A DNA stretch of 38,051 nt from assembly GCA_028532815.1 (NCBI GenBank), contig JAQQAS010000012.1, forward strand, positions 1 through 38,051, given 5' to 3'. Shown here one piece after another: positions 16,389 through 24,066 of the stretch. The notes under the pieces were generated by a model, which was not told the origin of the DNA, searched no databases, and worked only from the letters and a program-made list of their open reading frames with translations. Positions within the stretch are counted from its first letter, which is position 1, and each line of letters opens with the position of its first letter. This DNA is from Pleomorphochaeta sp. GTDB taxonomy: Bacteria; Spirochaetota; Spirochaetia; Sphaerochaetales; Sphaerochaetaceae. The position numbers were made by a program, and so were the translations under genes.

Positions 16389-17720
16389 TTATTTCGAAAC
16401 TAAAATTCTTCCCCAATATTTATTAATCTTTAGGTTTTTAATATCGACTTCTTCATCATTTAAAGCATCTCTGTATTTAGCTGTATCATTTTCTATATTA
16501 ATAAAAAAATCTGAATCATTTGGATTTATAATTACATAGGTACATTGATTTTTTAATTGTCTTTTAAATATAAAGGGTTTTTGATATTCAATTGAAACTT
16601 CTTTATAATCACCATGACATAATGATGGTGTACTTTTTCTAATTGAAGTTAGCTTCTGTATAAAAGGTTGTAATGATGGTTCTTCAATATTTACATTTTC
16701 AATATCTATATAAGGCCTAATATCTCTATCTAAGTTAAGAGATTTAGTTGCTTTAATTCCCCATTCACTACCATAGTAAAGAGATGGATTTCCAGGGATT
16801 GTAAACAGAAGGATATATATTGTATATAAATAATAAGGGGTTTCAACAAGGCTAGCTATTCTACTTTGATCATGATTATCTACAAAATTATAAGGTAAAA
16901 AATAGTTGTAAATACCCTCATTGTTATCAAATTGTCTTTTTAGAGAGTGGGCTATTTCAAATAAATTTTTATCATTGTGGCTAGAGTAAAATCCTTTAAA
17001 TAATTCATAATTAGTTACAGAATTTAATTTATCATCAGCTACCCAATTTCTATAATCTGAGTTTACAACCTCTCCCATAAGATAAAAATCTTCTTTAAAA
17101 GAAGTTGTATTAGATCTTAGTTCTTTTATAAATTGTTGATCTAAACATTCTGCAGCATCTAATCTCAATCCATCAATATCAAAATATTCAATCCAGTATT
17201 GAACCGCTTCAAATAAATATGAAGTAACTTCTTTATTTTTTAAATTAAATTGAGGAAGTTGATCGTATCCACTCCAAGTATTATAGCAAAATGGATCATT
17301 AAAAGAATTTGTTTTAGTAAAATCAACATTACTAAACCAATTAACATAATTTGAATTTTCTGTATTTTTAAGGAGATCTTTAAATGCAAAAAAATCTCTT
17401 CCACAGTGGTTTAAAACTCCATCTAAAACAACTTTTATATCGTTATAATGTAGGGTTTTTACTACCTCTTTAAAACTTTGATTATCTGCTAATCTGCTAT
17501 CAATTTTAAAATAGTCTGTAGTATCATATCCATGGGATTTAGATTCAAATACTGGGCTCAATAAAACAGTATTAAAGTTCATTTGTTTGATGTGAGGTAT
17601 CCATTTTTCAATTTCTCTTATCCTATTATTTTTTTCTTTATAAGAGTTTTCAAATGGTGCATTACAAACACCAAAAGTAAAAAAGTGATAGATAATTGCA
17701 TTTTTATACCAGTATTCCAT
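16389..17720 (-). CDS. GH13 alpha-amylase-family glycoside hydrolase
   Basis: This 443-residue protein has no signal peptide and is likely cytoplasmic. The catalytic triad of glycoside hydrolase family 13 is complete: nucleophile Asp188 (GLRLDAAE), acid/base Glu217 (LMGEVV) and transition-state Asp284 (FVDNHDQSRI). Conserved region I appears as DGVLNHCGRDF. Its compact length and the N-terminal YHFFTFGVCNAP resemble small maltodextrin-hydrolysing enzymes (cyclomaltodextrinase/maltogenic class) rather than secreted amylases; exact specificity is not determinable. It lies 105 bases downstream of a TetR gene on the same strand, and a small dyad (GTATC-N10-GATAC, about 17734-17753) precedes it. 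Confidence 0.9.
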   Translation of the reverse strand: MEYWYKNAIIYHFFTFGVCNAPFENSYKEKNNRIREIEKWIPHIKQMNFNTVLLSPVFESKSHGYDTTDYFKIDSRLADNQSFKEVVKTLHYNDIKVVLDGVLNHCGRDFFAFKDLLKNTENSNYVNWFSNVDFTKTNSFNDPFCYNTWSGYDQLPQFNLKNKEVTSYLFEAVQYWIEYFDIDGLRLDAAECLDQQFIKELRSNTTSFKEDFYLMGEVVNSDYRNWVADDKLNSVTNYELFKGFYSSHNDKNLFEIAHSLKRQFDNNEGIYNYFLPYNFVDNHDQSRIASLVETPYYLYTIYILLFTIPGNPSLYYGSEWGIKATKSLNLDRDIRPYIDIENVNIEEPSLQPFIQKLTSIRKSTPSLCHGDYKEVSIEYQKPFIFKRQLKNQCTYVIINPNDSDFFINIENDTAKYRDALNDEEVDIKNLKINKYWGRILVSK

Positions 17721-17825
17721 GTTTTTTCCTTTGTATCATATAAATTCGATACTTATTATTTAGTCTTTACTTATCGTTAGGTATATAAAATATTTATTAA
17801 AATTTTTTTAATTTAAATCTACTTT

Positions 17826-18428
17826 TTATGCATAAATTCCATGCATAAATTGATGTACTAATTCTTTTGCTTTTTCACAATTTAAAGTAGAAACTTTATC
17901 AGATAAGAAGAGAGCAATATATGTGTTTACTATCCCAAGATAACTAAAACTCAATTGTTGTTCTTTGTTTTTTAAATTGGTGTGTATTTCTCCCATTGAG
18001 TAGAACATTTTAAGTAAAAGATCATGTTGGATATAATGATATTTTTTCATAATTTCATAAACTGAAGAAGACTTTGGCATGTATTGATTTGCTAATACCA
18101 TTCTATAAAAAAGAGGGGTTTCTTTAGCAAAGGTAAAATATGATGTAGTAACATTTACTAAAATAGGGTAGATATCTTCAAAATATGAATCTGGATTAGC
18201 ACTGTAGTGACTAACTTTTTCAATTAAAGAATTTAACTGAGTATAGTATTTTATTAATAACTTATCATAAACACCTTCTTTACTTTTAAAATAGTAATAT
18301 AAAGTTGGTTTTGTAATTTTTGCATTACTAACTATTTCTTGAACAGAAACAGCTTCATATCCCTTTTGTGAAAATAGAGATAAGGCACAGTTTAATATAT
18401 TTTCTTTATTATCAGTTAAATTGTTCAT
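17826..18428 (-). CDS. TetR-family transcriptional regulator
   Basis: This is a 200-residue one-component regulator. The N-terminal helix-turn-helix is canonical (ILNCALSLFSQKGYEAVSVQEIV, then ITKPTLYYYFKSKEGVYDKLL, residues about 10-55). The ligand domain gives no hint of the effector. An inverted repeat TATAC-N6-GTATA (18439-18454) lies 10 bases upstream of its ATG, within its promoter, consistent with autorepression. It may also control the GH13 gene downstream, but the 105-base gap and different dyad there leave this open. Confidence 0.9.
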   Translation of the reverse strand: MNNLTDNKENILNCALSLFSQKGYEAVSVQEIVSNAKITKPTLYYYFKSKEGVYDKLLIKYYTQLNSLIEKVSHYSANPDSYFEDIYPILVNVTTSYFTFAKETPLFYRMVLANQYMPKSSSVYEIMKKYHYIQHDLLLKMFYSMGEIHTNLKNKEQQLSFSYLGIVNTYIALFLSDKVSTLNCEKAKELVHQFMHGIYA

Positions 18429-18438
18429 AAATTAACTC

Positions 18439-18464
18439 TATACTGAACGGTATATAAAGTCAAT
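18439..18464 (-). promoter_or_regulatory. TetR promoter with overlapping operator
   Basis: On the minus strand, TTGACT (18464-18459) is followed after about 15 bases by TATAGA. The dyad TATAC-TGAACG-GTATA (18439-18454) covers the -10 side. Position and size fit an autoregulatory TetR-family operator. Confidence 0.55.
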
Positions 18465-18497
18465 ATATAGTATAAACAATTAAAAGGGTATAAAAAA

Positions 18498-18529
18498 TGC
18501 ATTCCATTAATTTTGAATTTTGGAATGCA
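18498..18529 (-). terminator. Terminator of ferritin-like/ahpC operon
   Basis: TGCATTCCA (18498-18506) and TGGAATGCA (18521-18529) are exact complements. On the minus strand the hairpin is followed by TTTTTTATA. It lies 24 bases past the ahpC stop. Confidence 0.9.
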
Positions 18530-18552
18530 CCTTCTTTTCTTATTTAAATATA

Positions 18553-19251
18553 TTAGCTTAAAATTTCTTCAAGTGTTATATATTCACCAACATGACCGGC
18601 CATCTTTTCTGCATCGGTATTAACAGGAAGAGTTTTTTTACCAGGTCTCCATCCAGCAGGACAGACTTCACCAGTTTTTGTAGCATATTGCCAAGCTTTT
18701 ACTTGTCTTAAGAATTCATTTACATTTCTTCCAACAGAGTCAGCTTGAACTTCTTGAGCTACACAAACACCTTCTGGAGTAAATAGGAATCTACCTCTTA
18801 GTGCAACTCCTTCTTCTTCTACTAAAACACCAAAAGCACGGCTTACTTCTTGATTAGAATCAGCACCCATCATCAATTTCAAACCCTTTAAAATTGGTTC
18901 TGTTTCAGCGAATCTTTTGTGTGAGAATTTAGAATCAACAGAAACTGCAAGAATTTCAGTATTTAATTCTTTAAATTCATCATATTTTGAATTCATAGCT
19001 GCAATTTCAGTTGGACAGACAAATGTAAAGTCAGCAGGATAGAAACAAATTACAGTCCATTTTCCTTTATAATCTTCACTTGAAACTGTAGTGAAATGAC
19101 CAGTTTTTGCATCATATGCATCCATTTTGAATTCAGGCATTTCTTGTCTTACCATTGTTGAACTCATACTTTTTTTCTCCTCTTGAACTTCTACTGAAGA
19201 TTCTTCTTTTTTAACTTTTTTAATTGGTTTTAAACCAGTATCACAACCCAT
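18553..19251 (-). CDS. ahpC: AhpC-type 2-Cys peroxiredoxin with an N-terminal extension
   Basis: This is a 232-residue peroxiredoxin from ATG 19251 (GGAGG upstream; an in-frame TTG at 19263 is less likely). It reduces hydrogen peroxide and organic peroxides. Peroxidatic Cys79 is in ADFTFVCPTE and resolving Cys197 in GEVCPAGWRPGKKT, so it is a typical 2-Cys AhpC. The first 28 residues are unusual: MGCDTGLKPIKK with an extra Cys3, then a charged Lys/Glu linker. A second ATG at 19167 (Met29, MSSTMVRQEMPEF) has its own AGGAG nine bases upstream and would give a 204-residue protein near standard AhpC length, so two isoforms are possible. It is cotranscribed with the ferritin-like gene, 20 bases upstream. 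No AhpF is visible. Confidence 0.95.
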   Translation of the reverse strand: MGCDTGLKPIKKVKKEESSVEVQEEKKSMSSTMVRQEMPEFKMDAYDAKTGHFTTVSSEDYKGKWTVICFYPADFTFVCPTEIAAMNSKYDEFKELNTEILAVSVDSKFSHKRFAETEPILKGLKLMMGADSNQEVSRAFGVLVEEEGVALRGRFLFTPEGVCVAQEVQADSVGRNVNEFLRQVKAWQYATKTGEVCPAGWRPGKKTLPVNTDAEKMAGHVGEYITLEEILS

Positions 19252-19271
19252 AGATACCTCCAAGGTTTTAA

Positions 19272-19571
19272 CTATAGTTTTTCGATTTCTTCTTCTACTT
19301 CCTGAGCACCCTCAGCGTAGAACTTAGCTTCATCTGGTTCTAGTTCATGTAATAGTCTTAAAAATTCTCCTGCATGGACTCTCTCTTCATCAGCAATGTC
19401 TTTTAAAACATCAATTGCTAGTTTATTATCAGTAGATTCAGCTAATTGCATGTACAATTGAATTGCTTCATATTCTGCTGCAATCATAAATCTAATTGAT
19501 CTTACTAATTCTTGATGAGTTAATTTTTTCTTGTTCGCTAAACCTGCAAATGGTTCACTAAATTCAGGCAT
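19272..19571 (-). CDS. Short ferritin-like/rubrerythrin-like di-iron protein
   Basis: This 99-residue all-helical protein carries one half of a ferritin-like site: Glu in AAEYEAIQLYMQL and the Glu-x-x-His pair in DEERVHAGEFLRLL. A single two-helix hairpin must dimerise to build a full di-iron centre, as in EncFtn-type encapsulated ferritins and the ferritin-like domain fused to some archaeal encapsulins. The sequence resembles that group in length and motif order. No encapsulin shell gene is in the window, and the acidic C-terminus (EEEIEKL) shows no clear cargo peptide. It is first in an operon with ahpC, suggesting iron sequestration joined to peroxide removal. A good GGAGG precedes ATG 19571. 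Confidence 0.85.
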   Translation of the reverse strand: MPEFSEPFAGLANKKKLTHQELVRSIRFMIAAEYEAIQLYMQLAESTDNKLAIDVLKDIADEERVHAGEFLRLLHELEPDEAKFYAEGAQEVEEEIEKL

Positions 19572-19651
19572 AATGTTTTCCTCCGTATACTAATAATATT
19601 ATAATTTTGTTTCCTAATGAAACTTTATAACTGGCATAAGCCGTTAACTCA

Positions 19652-19679
19652 AGTGTATCATATTGAGATGTAATGTCAA
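19652..19679 (-). promoter_or_regulatory. Promoter of ferritin-like/ahpC operon
   Basis: On the minus strand, TTGACA (19679-19674) and TACACT (19657-19652) are 16 bases apart, with an extended -10 TGA directly before TACACT. The predicted leader is about 74 bases. Inverted copies of TGTTTCCT (19608-19615) and AGGAAACA (19682-19689) flank it, 66 bases apart, and may be regulatory. Confidence 0.65.
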
Positions 19680-19717
19680 TAAGGAAACATTATTAATTGA
19701 ATTTAATTTGTAAATAG

Positions 19718-20707
19718 TTAATACTCAAACAATACTAAATCGTATCTCCAAGCTGAAACCTGGGCAGTTTGGGTTGCTCTTTCATCAATATTTTCATCTA
19801 CATAATCAACTAAAGAATCTAAACTTAAAATCCCACTAGAAGTTGCAGGGGGATTTCCATCTGCAAGTTCACCTTGAATTCCATCATCTTCATCAATCAT
19901 CTCAGGAATTATAAAATATGATAGAGAGCCTTTTTCACCATCACACCAGCCCATACCTTCTAAAAGAGCTTTAGTAAAATAACCATGATATCTGTTATAT
20001 CCATTTTCAGAGGAAACCTCATCATCTTGAGAAGCACTAATTATAAAAATATCACTGTATTCACTCTCTTTACTATCATTACTAAAGAGATTTTCAAATG
20101 CACTAGTAAATGAAAAATCATCTTCACTCTCACTATATACACTATCTTGGAAAAAATTCCCTGAGTAACAAGAGTCAACAATGATTACAGTTTTACCAGG
20201 GATATCATCAATCGCCTCATATACTTCGCTTACTGTTAATTTTTGATCAGATGTTACATTGCCATCTTCATCAAAACTAATAGCACCAGTTTCTGTATCA
20301 GTTGTAGCTAAGATTAAACTACCATCAGAATCGCCATGGCCTGAATAATAAATAATGTTTATAGAATTTTCATCTGCACTAGATTCTAAGGTTTCAAAAG
20401 CTAAGAGAATATGTTCTTTACTAGGATAATATTCATCATCAATAGTATCTGAACTATAATCACTTCCAACTTGATAATACCCTGAATTGTTTATAGTAAT
20501 TTCACTAACACCAGCCATTTGAGTTAAAGCTTTTTCAAATTCTTTTGCATCATTTATAGTCCCCTCAAGCCAGTTTGAAGAGTATGTTGTATTTTTATAA
20601 TCAATGCCGATCGAAATTAAATTAATTGAATAGGTGTTTTCTTCATAGTACAGTTCACAACTAGAAAGAAGAAAAATCGAAAGTAAAATAATGGTTATTT
20701 TTTTCAT
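19718..20707 (-). CDS. Caspase-family (C14) lipoprotein
   Basis: This 329-residue predicted lipoprotein has signal sequence IILLSIFLLSSC with lipid-modified Cys17. A caspase/metacaspase-like peptidase domain follows: LISIGIDYKN start strand, an NDA motif, catalytic His124 in IYYSGHGD and catalytic Cys180 in VIIVDSCYSGNF, then ISASQDDEVS and YHGYFTKALLEGM, which matches the family's later strands. Both catalytic residues are present. Acidic inserts surround the active site, for example at residues 192-220. The export signal places it in the periplasm or at the outer surface, unlike cytoplasmic caspase effectors of immune systems. Its ATG overlaps the stop of the upstream beta-barrel-like gene (ATGA), so the two are made together. 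Substrate unknown. Confidence 0.88.
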   Translation of the reverse strand: MKKITIILLSIFLLSSCELYYEENTYSINLISIGIDYKNTTYSSNWLEGTINDAKEFEKALTQMAGVSEITINNSGYYQVGSDYSSDTIDDEYYPSKEHILLAFETLESSADENSINIIYYSGHGDSDGSLILATTDTETGAISFDEDGNVTSDQKLTVSEVYEAIDDIPGKTVIIVDSCYSGNFFQDSVYSESEDDFSFTSAFENLFSNDSKESEYSDIFIISASQDDEVSSENGYNRYHGYFTKALLEGMGWCDGEKGSLSYFIIPEMIDEDDGIQGELADGNPPATSSGILSLDSLVDYVDENIDERATQTAQVSAWRYDLVLFEY

Positions 20708-21306
20708 AGAATTCCCTTTGCTTTATAATTTTGGCTTTTAGTCTCAAGTAGTTCACTAGAATCTGTTATCCAGTCGAAACTCATTGCTATACCTATTCCA
20801 ACACTTGGAGAAAATAAACTATTTCTATAAACACCATTAAAAATATAGTTAAGATTCAAATCAAAATCTTTCTTGTTAATTAAGATCATAGAAGGAACTA
20901 AAGATAAATCAATATACATTTCTTTATTTGTGCTCTCTCCAACAGTTCCAACTCCCATTGCAACTTTAGTATTAAATTTAAAATTATTAGAAAAATAGTG
21001 TCCCCAATCTAAACCTATAGCTGTTGCATTAAATTTCCTAAGATAAATATTGTTATACACAATTGACCTTGAAACATTGAATAAAGAAAAATAAGGACCA
21101 ATTTCATCTCTTTTAAATTTTAAATAAAATAATTCAAAATCAATGGTTGAAGAAAGGGATGAATATACCTCTAAATCATCACTATCATTTAATGTTATTG
21201 TGGGATAATAATATAATCCAGTATCTATTTTGGATCCTACCTCAATTGCAAAAATAGATGTTGTTGATAATATAAATAAAGTTATAATCAAAAATATTTT
21301 TTTCAA
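20704..21306 (-). CDS. Exported beta-barrel-like protein coupled to the caspase lipoprotein
   Basis: This is a 200-residue protein of no named family. A signal peptide (IFLIITLFILSTTSIFA, cleaved about residue 20) precedes repeated short amphipathic strands with aromatic ends (TGLYYYPTITL, FELFYLKFKR, AIGLDWGHYF, LNLNYIFNGVY, VGIGIAMSFDW), as in small outer-membrane barrels. Initiation is at TTG 21306, supported by GGGAG about seven bases upstream; the nearby ATG at 21320 runs straight into a stop. The last four bases overlap the caspase start. A plausible role is as outer-membrane partner, anchor or substrate of the caspase lipoprotein. The tail after the last strand (about 22 residues) is polar. 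Confidence 0.65.
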   Translation of the reverse strand: MKKIFLIITLFILSTTSIFAIEVGSKIDTGLYYYPTITLNDSDDLEVYSSLSSTIDFELFYLKFKRDEIGPYFSLFNVSRSIVYNNIYLRKFNATAIGLDWGHYFSNNFKFNTKVAMGVGTVGESTNKEMYIDLSLVPSMILINKKDFDLNLNYIFNGVYRNSLFSPSVGIGIAMSFDWITDSSELLETKSQNYKAKGIL

Positions 21307-21410
21307 TTTATCTCTCCCATAATTAAAAATCTTATAGTTTTTAAAGAAAGTATATTATCAAGTAAATACAATACAACTGATAGAGTAAAAAAGCTGTAGG
21401 AAAAACACCT

Positions 21411-21449
21411 TCCACACAAGTTACACATAAGATACACAACCAATCCACA
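21411..21449. promoter_or_regulatory. Phased CACA repeats upstream of the OMP-caspase operon
   Basis: Four copies of a TxCACA-like element (CACA at 21415, 21424, 21435 and 21446) recur every 9 to 11 bases, roughly once per helical turn, with AG/CA between them. They lie 108-143 bases upstream of the OMP start and just past the DUF454 stop (21486 on the minus strand). An extended -10 (TGATAATAT) sits closer to the gene. Cooperative regulator binding is possible; they are too degenerate for clear DnaA boxes. Confidence 0.4.
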
Positions 21450-21485
21450 AATTTATCAGTATTTTTAACAAATATAAAATTATTA

Positions 21486-21869
21486 TTATAGTTCTCTCTT
21501 AGTTTTGATATAAAGAGTGAAATAGAGTATATGAATTATCCAAATTATAGCTAAAATAATTCTAACTACAATAAGGTTTTTTGCAAAGAAAAATCCAATA
21601 GAAAACAAGATAGTGAGTGTTAAAATTGTTGAGGTTTTAGATTTTAAATCCATCTCTTTATTTTCTATAAATGTATCAACATGTTTCTTATAAAGAGCTG
21701 TGTTCTTGAACCATAAATCAAGTTTTTTAGATCCTTTGAAAAAACAAAATGCTGATAAAAGTAGAAATGGGGTTGTAGGCAATATAGGGATAACTATTCC
21801 AATAATTGAAAGAATTAATGAAATAAATCCAAGAATTATTAATATCAATTTATATGCATATATACTCAT
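21486..21869 (-). CDS. DUF454 (YbaN-like) inner-membrane protein
   Basis: This 127-residue membrane protein matches DUF454/YbaN: an N-terminal hydrophobic hairpin with GIVIPILPTTPFLLLSAFCFFKGSKKLDLWF, a cytoplasmic segment, then two further membrane segments (about 82-98 and 100-120). The IPxLPTTPFLLL block is the family signature. Function is unknown. It is transcribed divergently from trpE, about 165 bases away, so the palindromes of the trp promoter could also influence it. Confidence 0.88.
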   Translation of the reverse strand: MSIYAYKLILIILGFISLILSIIGIVIPILPTTPFLLLSAFCFFKGSKKLDLWFKNTALYKKHVDTFIENKEMDLKSKTSTILTLTILFSIGFFFAKNLIVVRIILAIIWIIHILYFTLYIKTKREL

Positions 21870-21955
21870 AGCTACCTTTTTTCATCATTATAACACAGAT
21901 ATTTAGATATAAGGGTATATAGTCTGTTAATAATACTTTTTTTCTTTAAAAAATA

Positions 21956-22022
21956 TTGTTTCTATTGACAGTAACGTTGTTACTATTTATAGTAACAGTA
22001 ATATTTCTATGAATAGAAACAA
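21956..22022 (+). promoter_or_regulatory. trp operon promoter with nested palindromic operators
   Basis: TTGACA (21965-21970), a 17-base spacer and TATAGT (21988-21993) form a near-consensus promoter. The perfect dyad TGTTACTAT-TT-ATAGTAACA (21978-21997) covers the -10. A second dyad AGTAAC-GTT-GTTACT (21970-21984) overlaps it. TTTCTAT-GA-ATAGAAA (22004-22019) covers the start region. An 11-bp outer pair (21956-21966 with 22012-22022) brackets everything. The leader is only about 35 bases, so repression at the promoter, not attenuation, is the likely control. The 18-bp core roughly resembles a TrpR-type box in layout, but identity is unproven. Confidence 0.75.
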
Positions 22023-22034
22023 AGAAGAGGTAAA

Positions 22035-23489
22035 ATGAATTATTATCCTACAATAGAGCAAGCTCAATTATATGATGAAGAGTATAATACAATACCAATT
22101 AGTTTAAGCCTACCACTTAAAAATAAAAGTCCAATGGAAATTTTGGATAGATTAGAGAAAATAAGTAAACACACTTTTCTCTTAGAATCTTGTGAAGATG
22201 CTAAAGTTTGGGGACGTTATACCTATATAGGTTTTAATCCAAGTTTAGAGATTACTCAAAAAGGTAATGAGCTTTGCATTAAATCAGCAACTACTATTGA
22301 ATTAGAAAGTGAGAAGCCTCATCCATACATTAGAAAAATTTTAGATGAAAATAAAAGTCCTAAAATAGTAGGCCTTCCCCCATTTACAGGGGGACTTGTA
22401 GGTTATTTTTCATATGATTTTATCTCATATAGTGAACCTAAATTAAAATTAGATGCTGTAGATGAGGAGGATTTTAAAGATATTGATTTAATGCTTTTTG
22501 ATAAAATTATTGCAATTGATAATTTAAAAGATGAACTTTATTTAATAATTAATGTTAAAAGAGATAATTTTGATTCCAATTATAAAAGAGCTACTATGGA
22601 ATTAAAGAGTTTAAGTGATTTAATTAGTGAAAGTTTTACTATGAAAGAAGAGAAAGGGAAACTTTTATCTTCTTTAAAACCTTTATTTAGTAAAGAACAG
22701 TTTTGTGGGATGGTAGAAAAGGCTAAAAATTATATTTATGAGGGAGATATTTTCCAAGTTGTGCTTTCAAATAGATTAACAGCTCCTTATGAAGGTAGTT
22801 TAAAGTCAGTTTATAGCTATTTAAGAAAAACTAATCCTTCTCCTTATATGTTTTATTTCTCAAGTGGTCACATTGAACTTACAGGAGCCTCTCCTGAAAC
22901 TCTTGTTAAACTTGAAGAAAATAAACTAAGTACCTTTCCTCTTGCTGGTACTAGAAAACGTGGTAAGAGTGAAAAAGAAGATTCTAAATTAGAAAAAGAA
23001 TTACTATCTGATCCTAAAGAAGTATCTGAACATAATATGTTAGTTGATTTAAGCAGAAATGATATAGGGAAAATAAGCAAATTTGGTTCTGTTAAAGTTG
23101 AAGAGTATATGCAAATACTAAAATTCTCTCATGTAATGCACATTGGATCTACTGTTACAGGAATTATTAAAGATGAACTAGATTCTCTTGATGCAATAGA
23201 TTCAATCCTCCCTGCAGGAACTTTATCGGGAGCTCCTAAAATTAGAGCTTGTGAAATTATTAATGAGCTTGAAAATAATAAAAGAGGAGTATATGGGGGA
23301 GCTGTTGGATATTTATCTTTCAATGGTGGTTTAGATACTTGTATTGCTATACGTTTAGCATTTAAGAAAAACGGTAATGTATATGTTAGAAGTGGTGCTG
23401 GAATTGTTGCAGATTCAGTAGCTGAAAATGAATATGTGGAATGTATAAATAAAGCAAAAGCTGTAATCAATGCCTTGGAGGATAAATAA
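22035..23489 (+). CDS. trpE: Anthranilate synthase component I
   Basis: This 484-residue enzyme converts chorismate to anthranilate with ammonia supplied by TrpG. The N-terminal LLES (residues 49-52) is the tryptophan feedback-binding motif, so allosteric inhibition is probably intact. The chorismate-binding domain shows EGDIFQVVLSNRL, ASPETLVKLE, AGTRKRG, HNMLVDLSRND and LPAGTLSGAPKIRACEII. This is standard length and first in the operon. AAGAGG precedes ATG 22035. It ends one base before trpG. Confidence 0.97.
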   Translation: MNYYPTIEQAQLYDEEYNTIPISLSLPLKNKSPMEILDRLEKISKHTFLLESCEDAKVWGRYTYIGFNPSLEITQKGNELCIKSATTIELESEKPHPYIRKILDENKSPKIVGLPPFTGGLVGYFSYDFISYSEPKLKLDAVDEEDFKDIDLMLFDKIIAIDNLKDELYLIINVKRDNFDSNYKRATMELKSLSDLISESFTMKEEKGKLLSSLKPLFSKEQFCGMVEKAKNYIYEGDIFQVVLSNRLTAPYEGSLKSVYSYLRKTNPSPYMFYFSSGHIELTGASPETLVKLEENKLSTFPLAGTRKRGKSEKEDSKLEKELLSDPKEVSEHNMLVDLSRNDIGKISKFGSVKVEEYMQILKFSHVMHIGSTVTGIIKDELDSLDAIDSILPAGTLSGAPKIRACEIINELENNKRGVYGGAVGYLSFNGGLDTCIAIRLAFKKNGNVYVRSGAGIVADSVAENEYVECINKAKAVINALEDK

Positions 23490-23490
23490 T

Positions 23491-24066
23491 ATGATTTTAT
23501 TAATTGATAACTATGATAGTTTTAGTTACAACCTCTACCAATTAATTGGAGAGGTAAATCAAGACATTAAAACCGTTAGAAATGACAAAATAACAATTGA
23601 AGAAATTATTGAATTAAATCCTGAAGCAATTGTGCTATCCCCAGGGCCTGGGAAACCTGAAAATGCAGGAATTTGCATTGAAATTGTTATACAGCTTAAA
23701 GGTAGATTCCCTATATTAGGAGTTTGTTTAGGGCATCAAGCAATCTGCTGTGCTTATGGAGCTACGGTTTCTCATAGTAGAGAATTAATGCATGGGAAAC
23801 ACTCTGAGGCTACATTAAATGATTTAGCTGTTTTTAAATCAATTGAAAGTCCTTTAAAGGTTGGACGGTACCACAGTCTATCGGTTATTAGAGAAACACT
23901 ACCAAAAGATTTAATTATTACAGCTGAAGTTGTAGAAAATGGTGAAGTGATGGCTGTTGAAGATGTGAAAAATAGAGTCGTGGGACTTCAATTTCACCCT
24001 GAGTCAATTTTAACAGAACATGGAATAGATATAATAAGTAATTTTTTAAGAGGAGATAAAGAGTGA
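23491..24066 (+). CDS. trpG: Anthranilate synthase component II (glutamine amidotransferase)
   Basis: This 191-residue class I glutamine amidotransferase hydrolyses glutamine and channels ammonia to TrpE. The nucleophile is Cys79 in GVCLGHQAI; the His/Glu pair lies in LQFHPESIL near residue 170. The oxyanion motif PGPGKPENAG is present. I start at ATG 23491 (MILLIDNYDSF), one base after the trpE stop, because TTGGAGG upstream is well placed and family members begin here; an upstream in-frame TTG at 23470 inside trpE is unlikely. Its TGA overlaps the GTG of trpD. It is the unfused form. Confidence 0.95.
   Translation: MILLIDNYDSFSYNLYQLIGEVNQDIKTVRNDKITIEEIIELNPEAIVLSPGPGKPENAGICIEIVIQLKGRFPILGVCLGHQAICCAYGATVSHSRELMHGKHSEATLNDLAVFKSIESPLKVGRYHSLSVIRETLPKDLIITAEVVENGEVMAVEDVKNRVVGLQFHPESILTEHGIDIISNFLRGDKE

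Noticed and set aside
19586-19606. PerR box before the ferritin-like gene
   Set aside because: AT-rich similarity to TTATAATnATTATAA is seen on one side only; in DNA this AT-rich it is not distinctive.
21411-21449. Cluster of DnaA boxes or replication origin
   Set aside because: The elements match the DnaA consensus at only about 6-7 of 9 bases, and there is no dnaA, dnaN, gyrB or unwinding element nearby.
21994-22034. Tryptophan attenuator, T-box or leader peptide before trpE
   Set aside because: The predicted leader is about 35 bases, with no Trp codons, no T-box element and no T-tailed terminator.
23129-23470. Antisense 113-residue frame inside trpE
   Set aside because: No ribosome site, hydrophobic low-complexity translation, and it lies wholly across a conserved enzyme gene.
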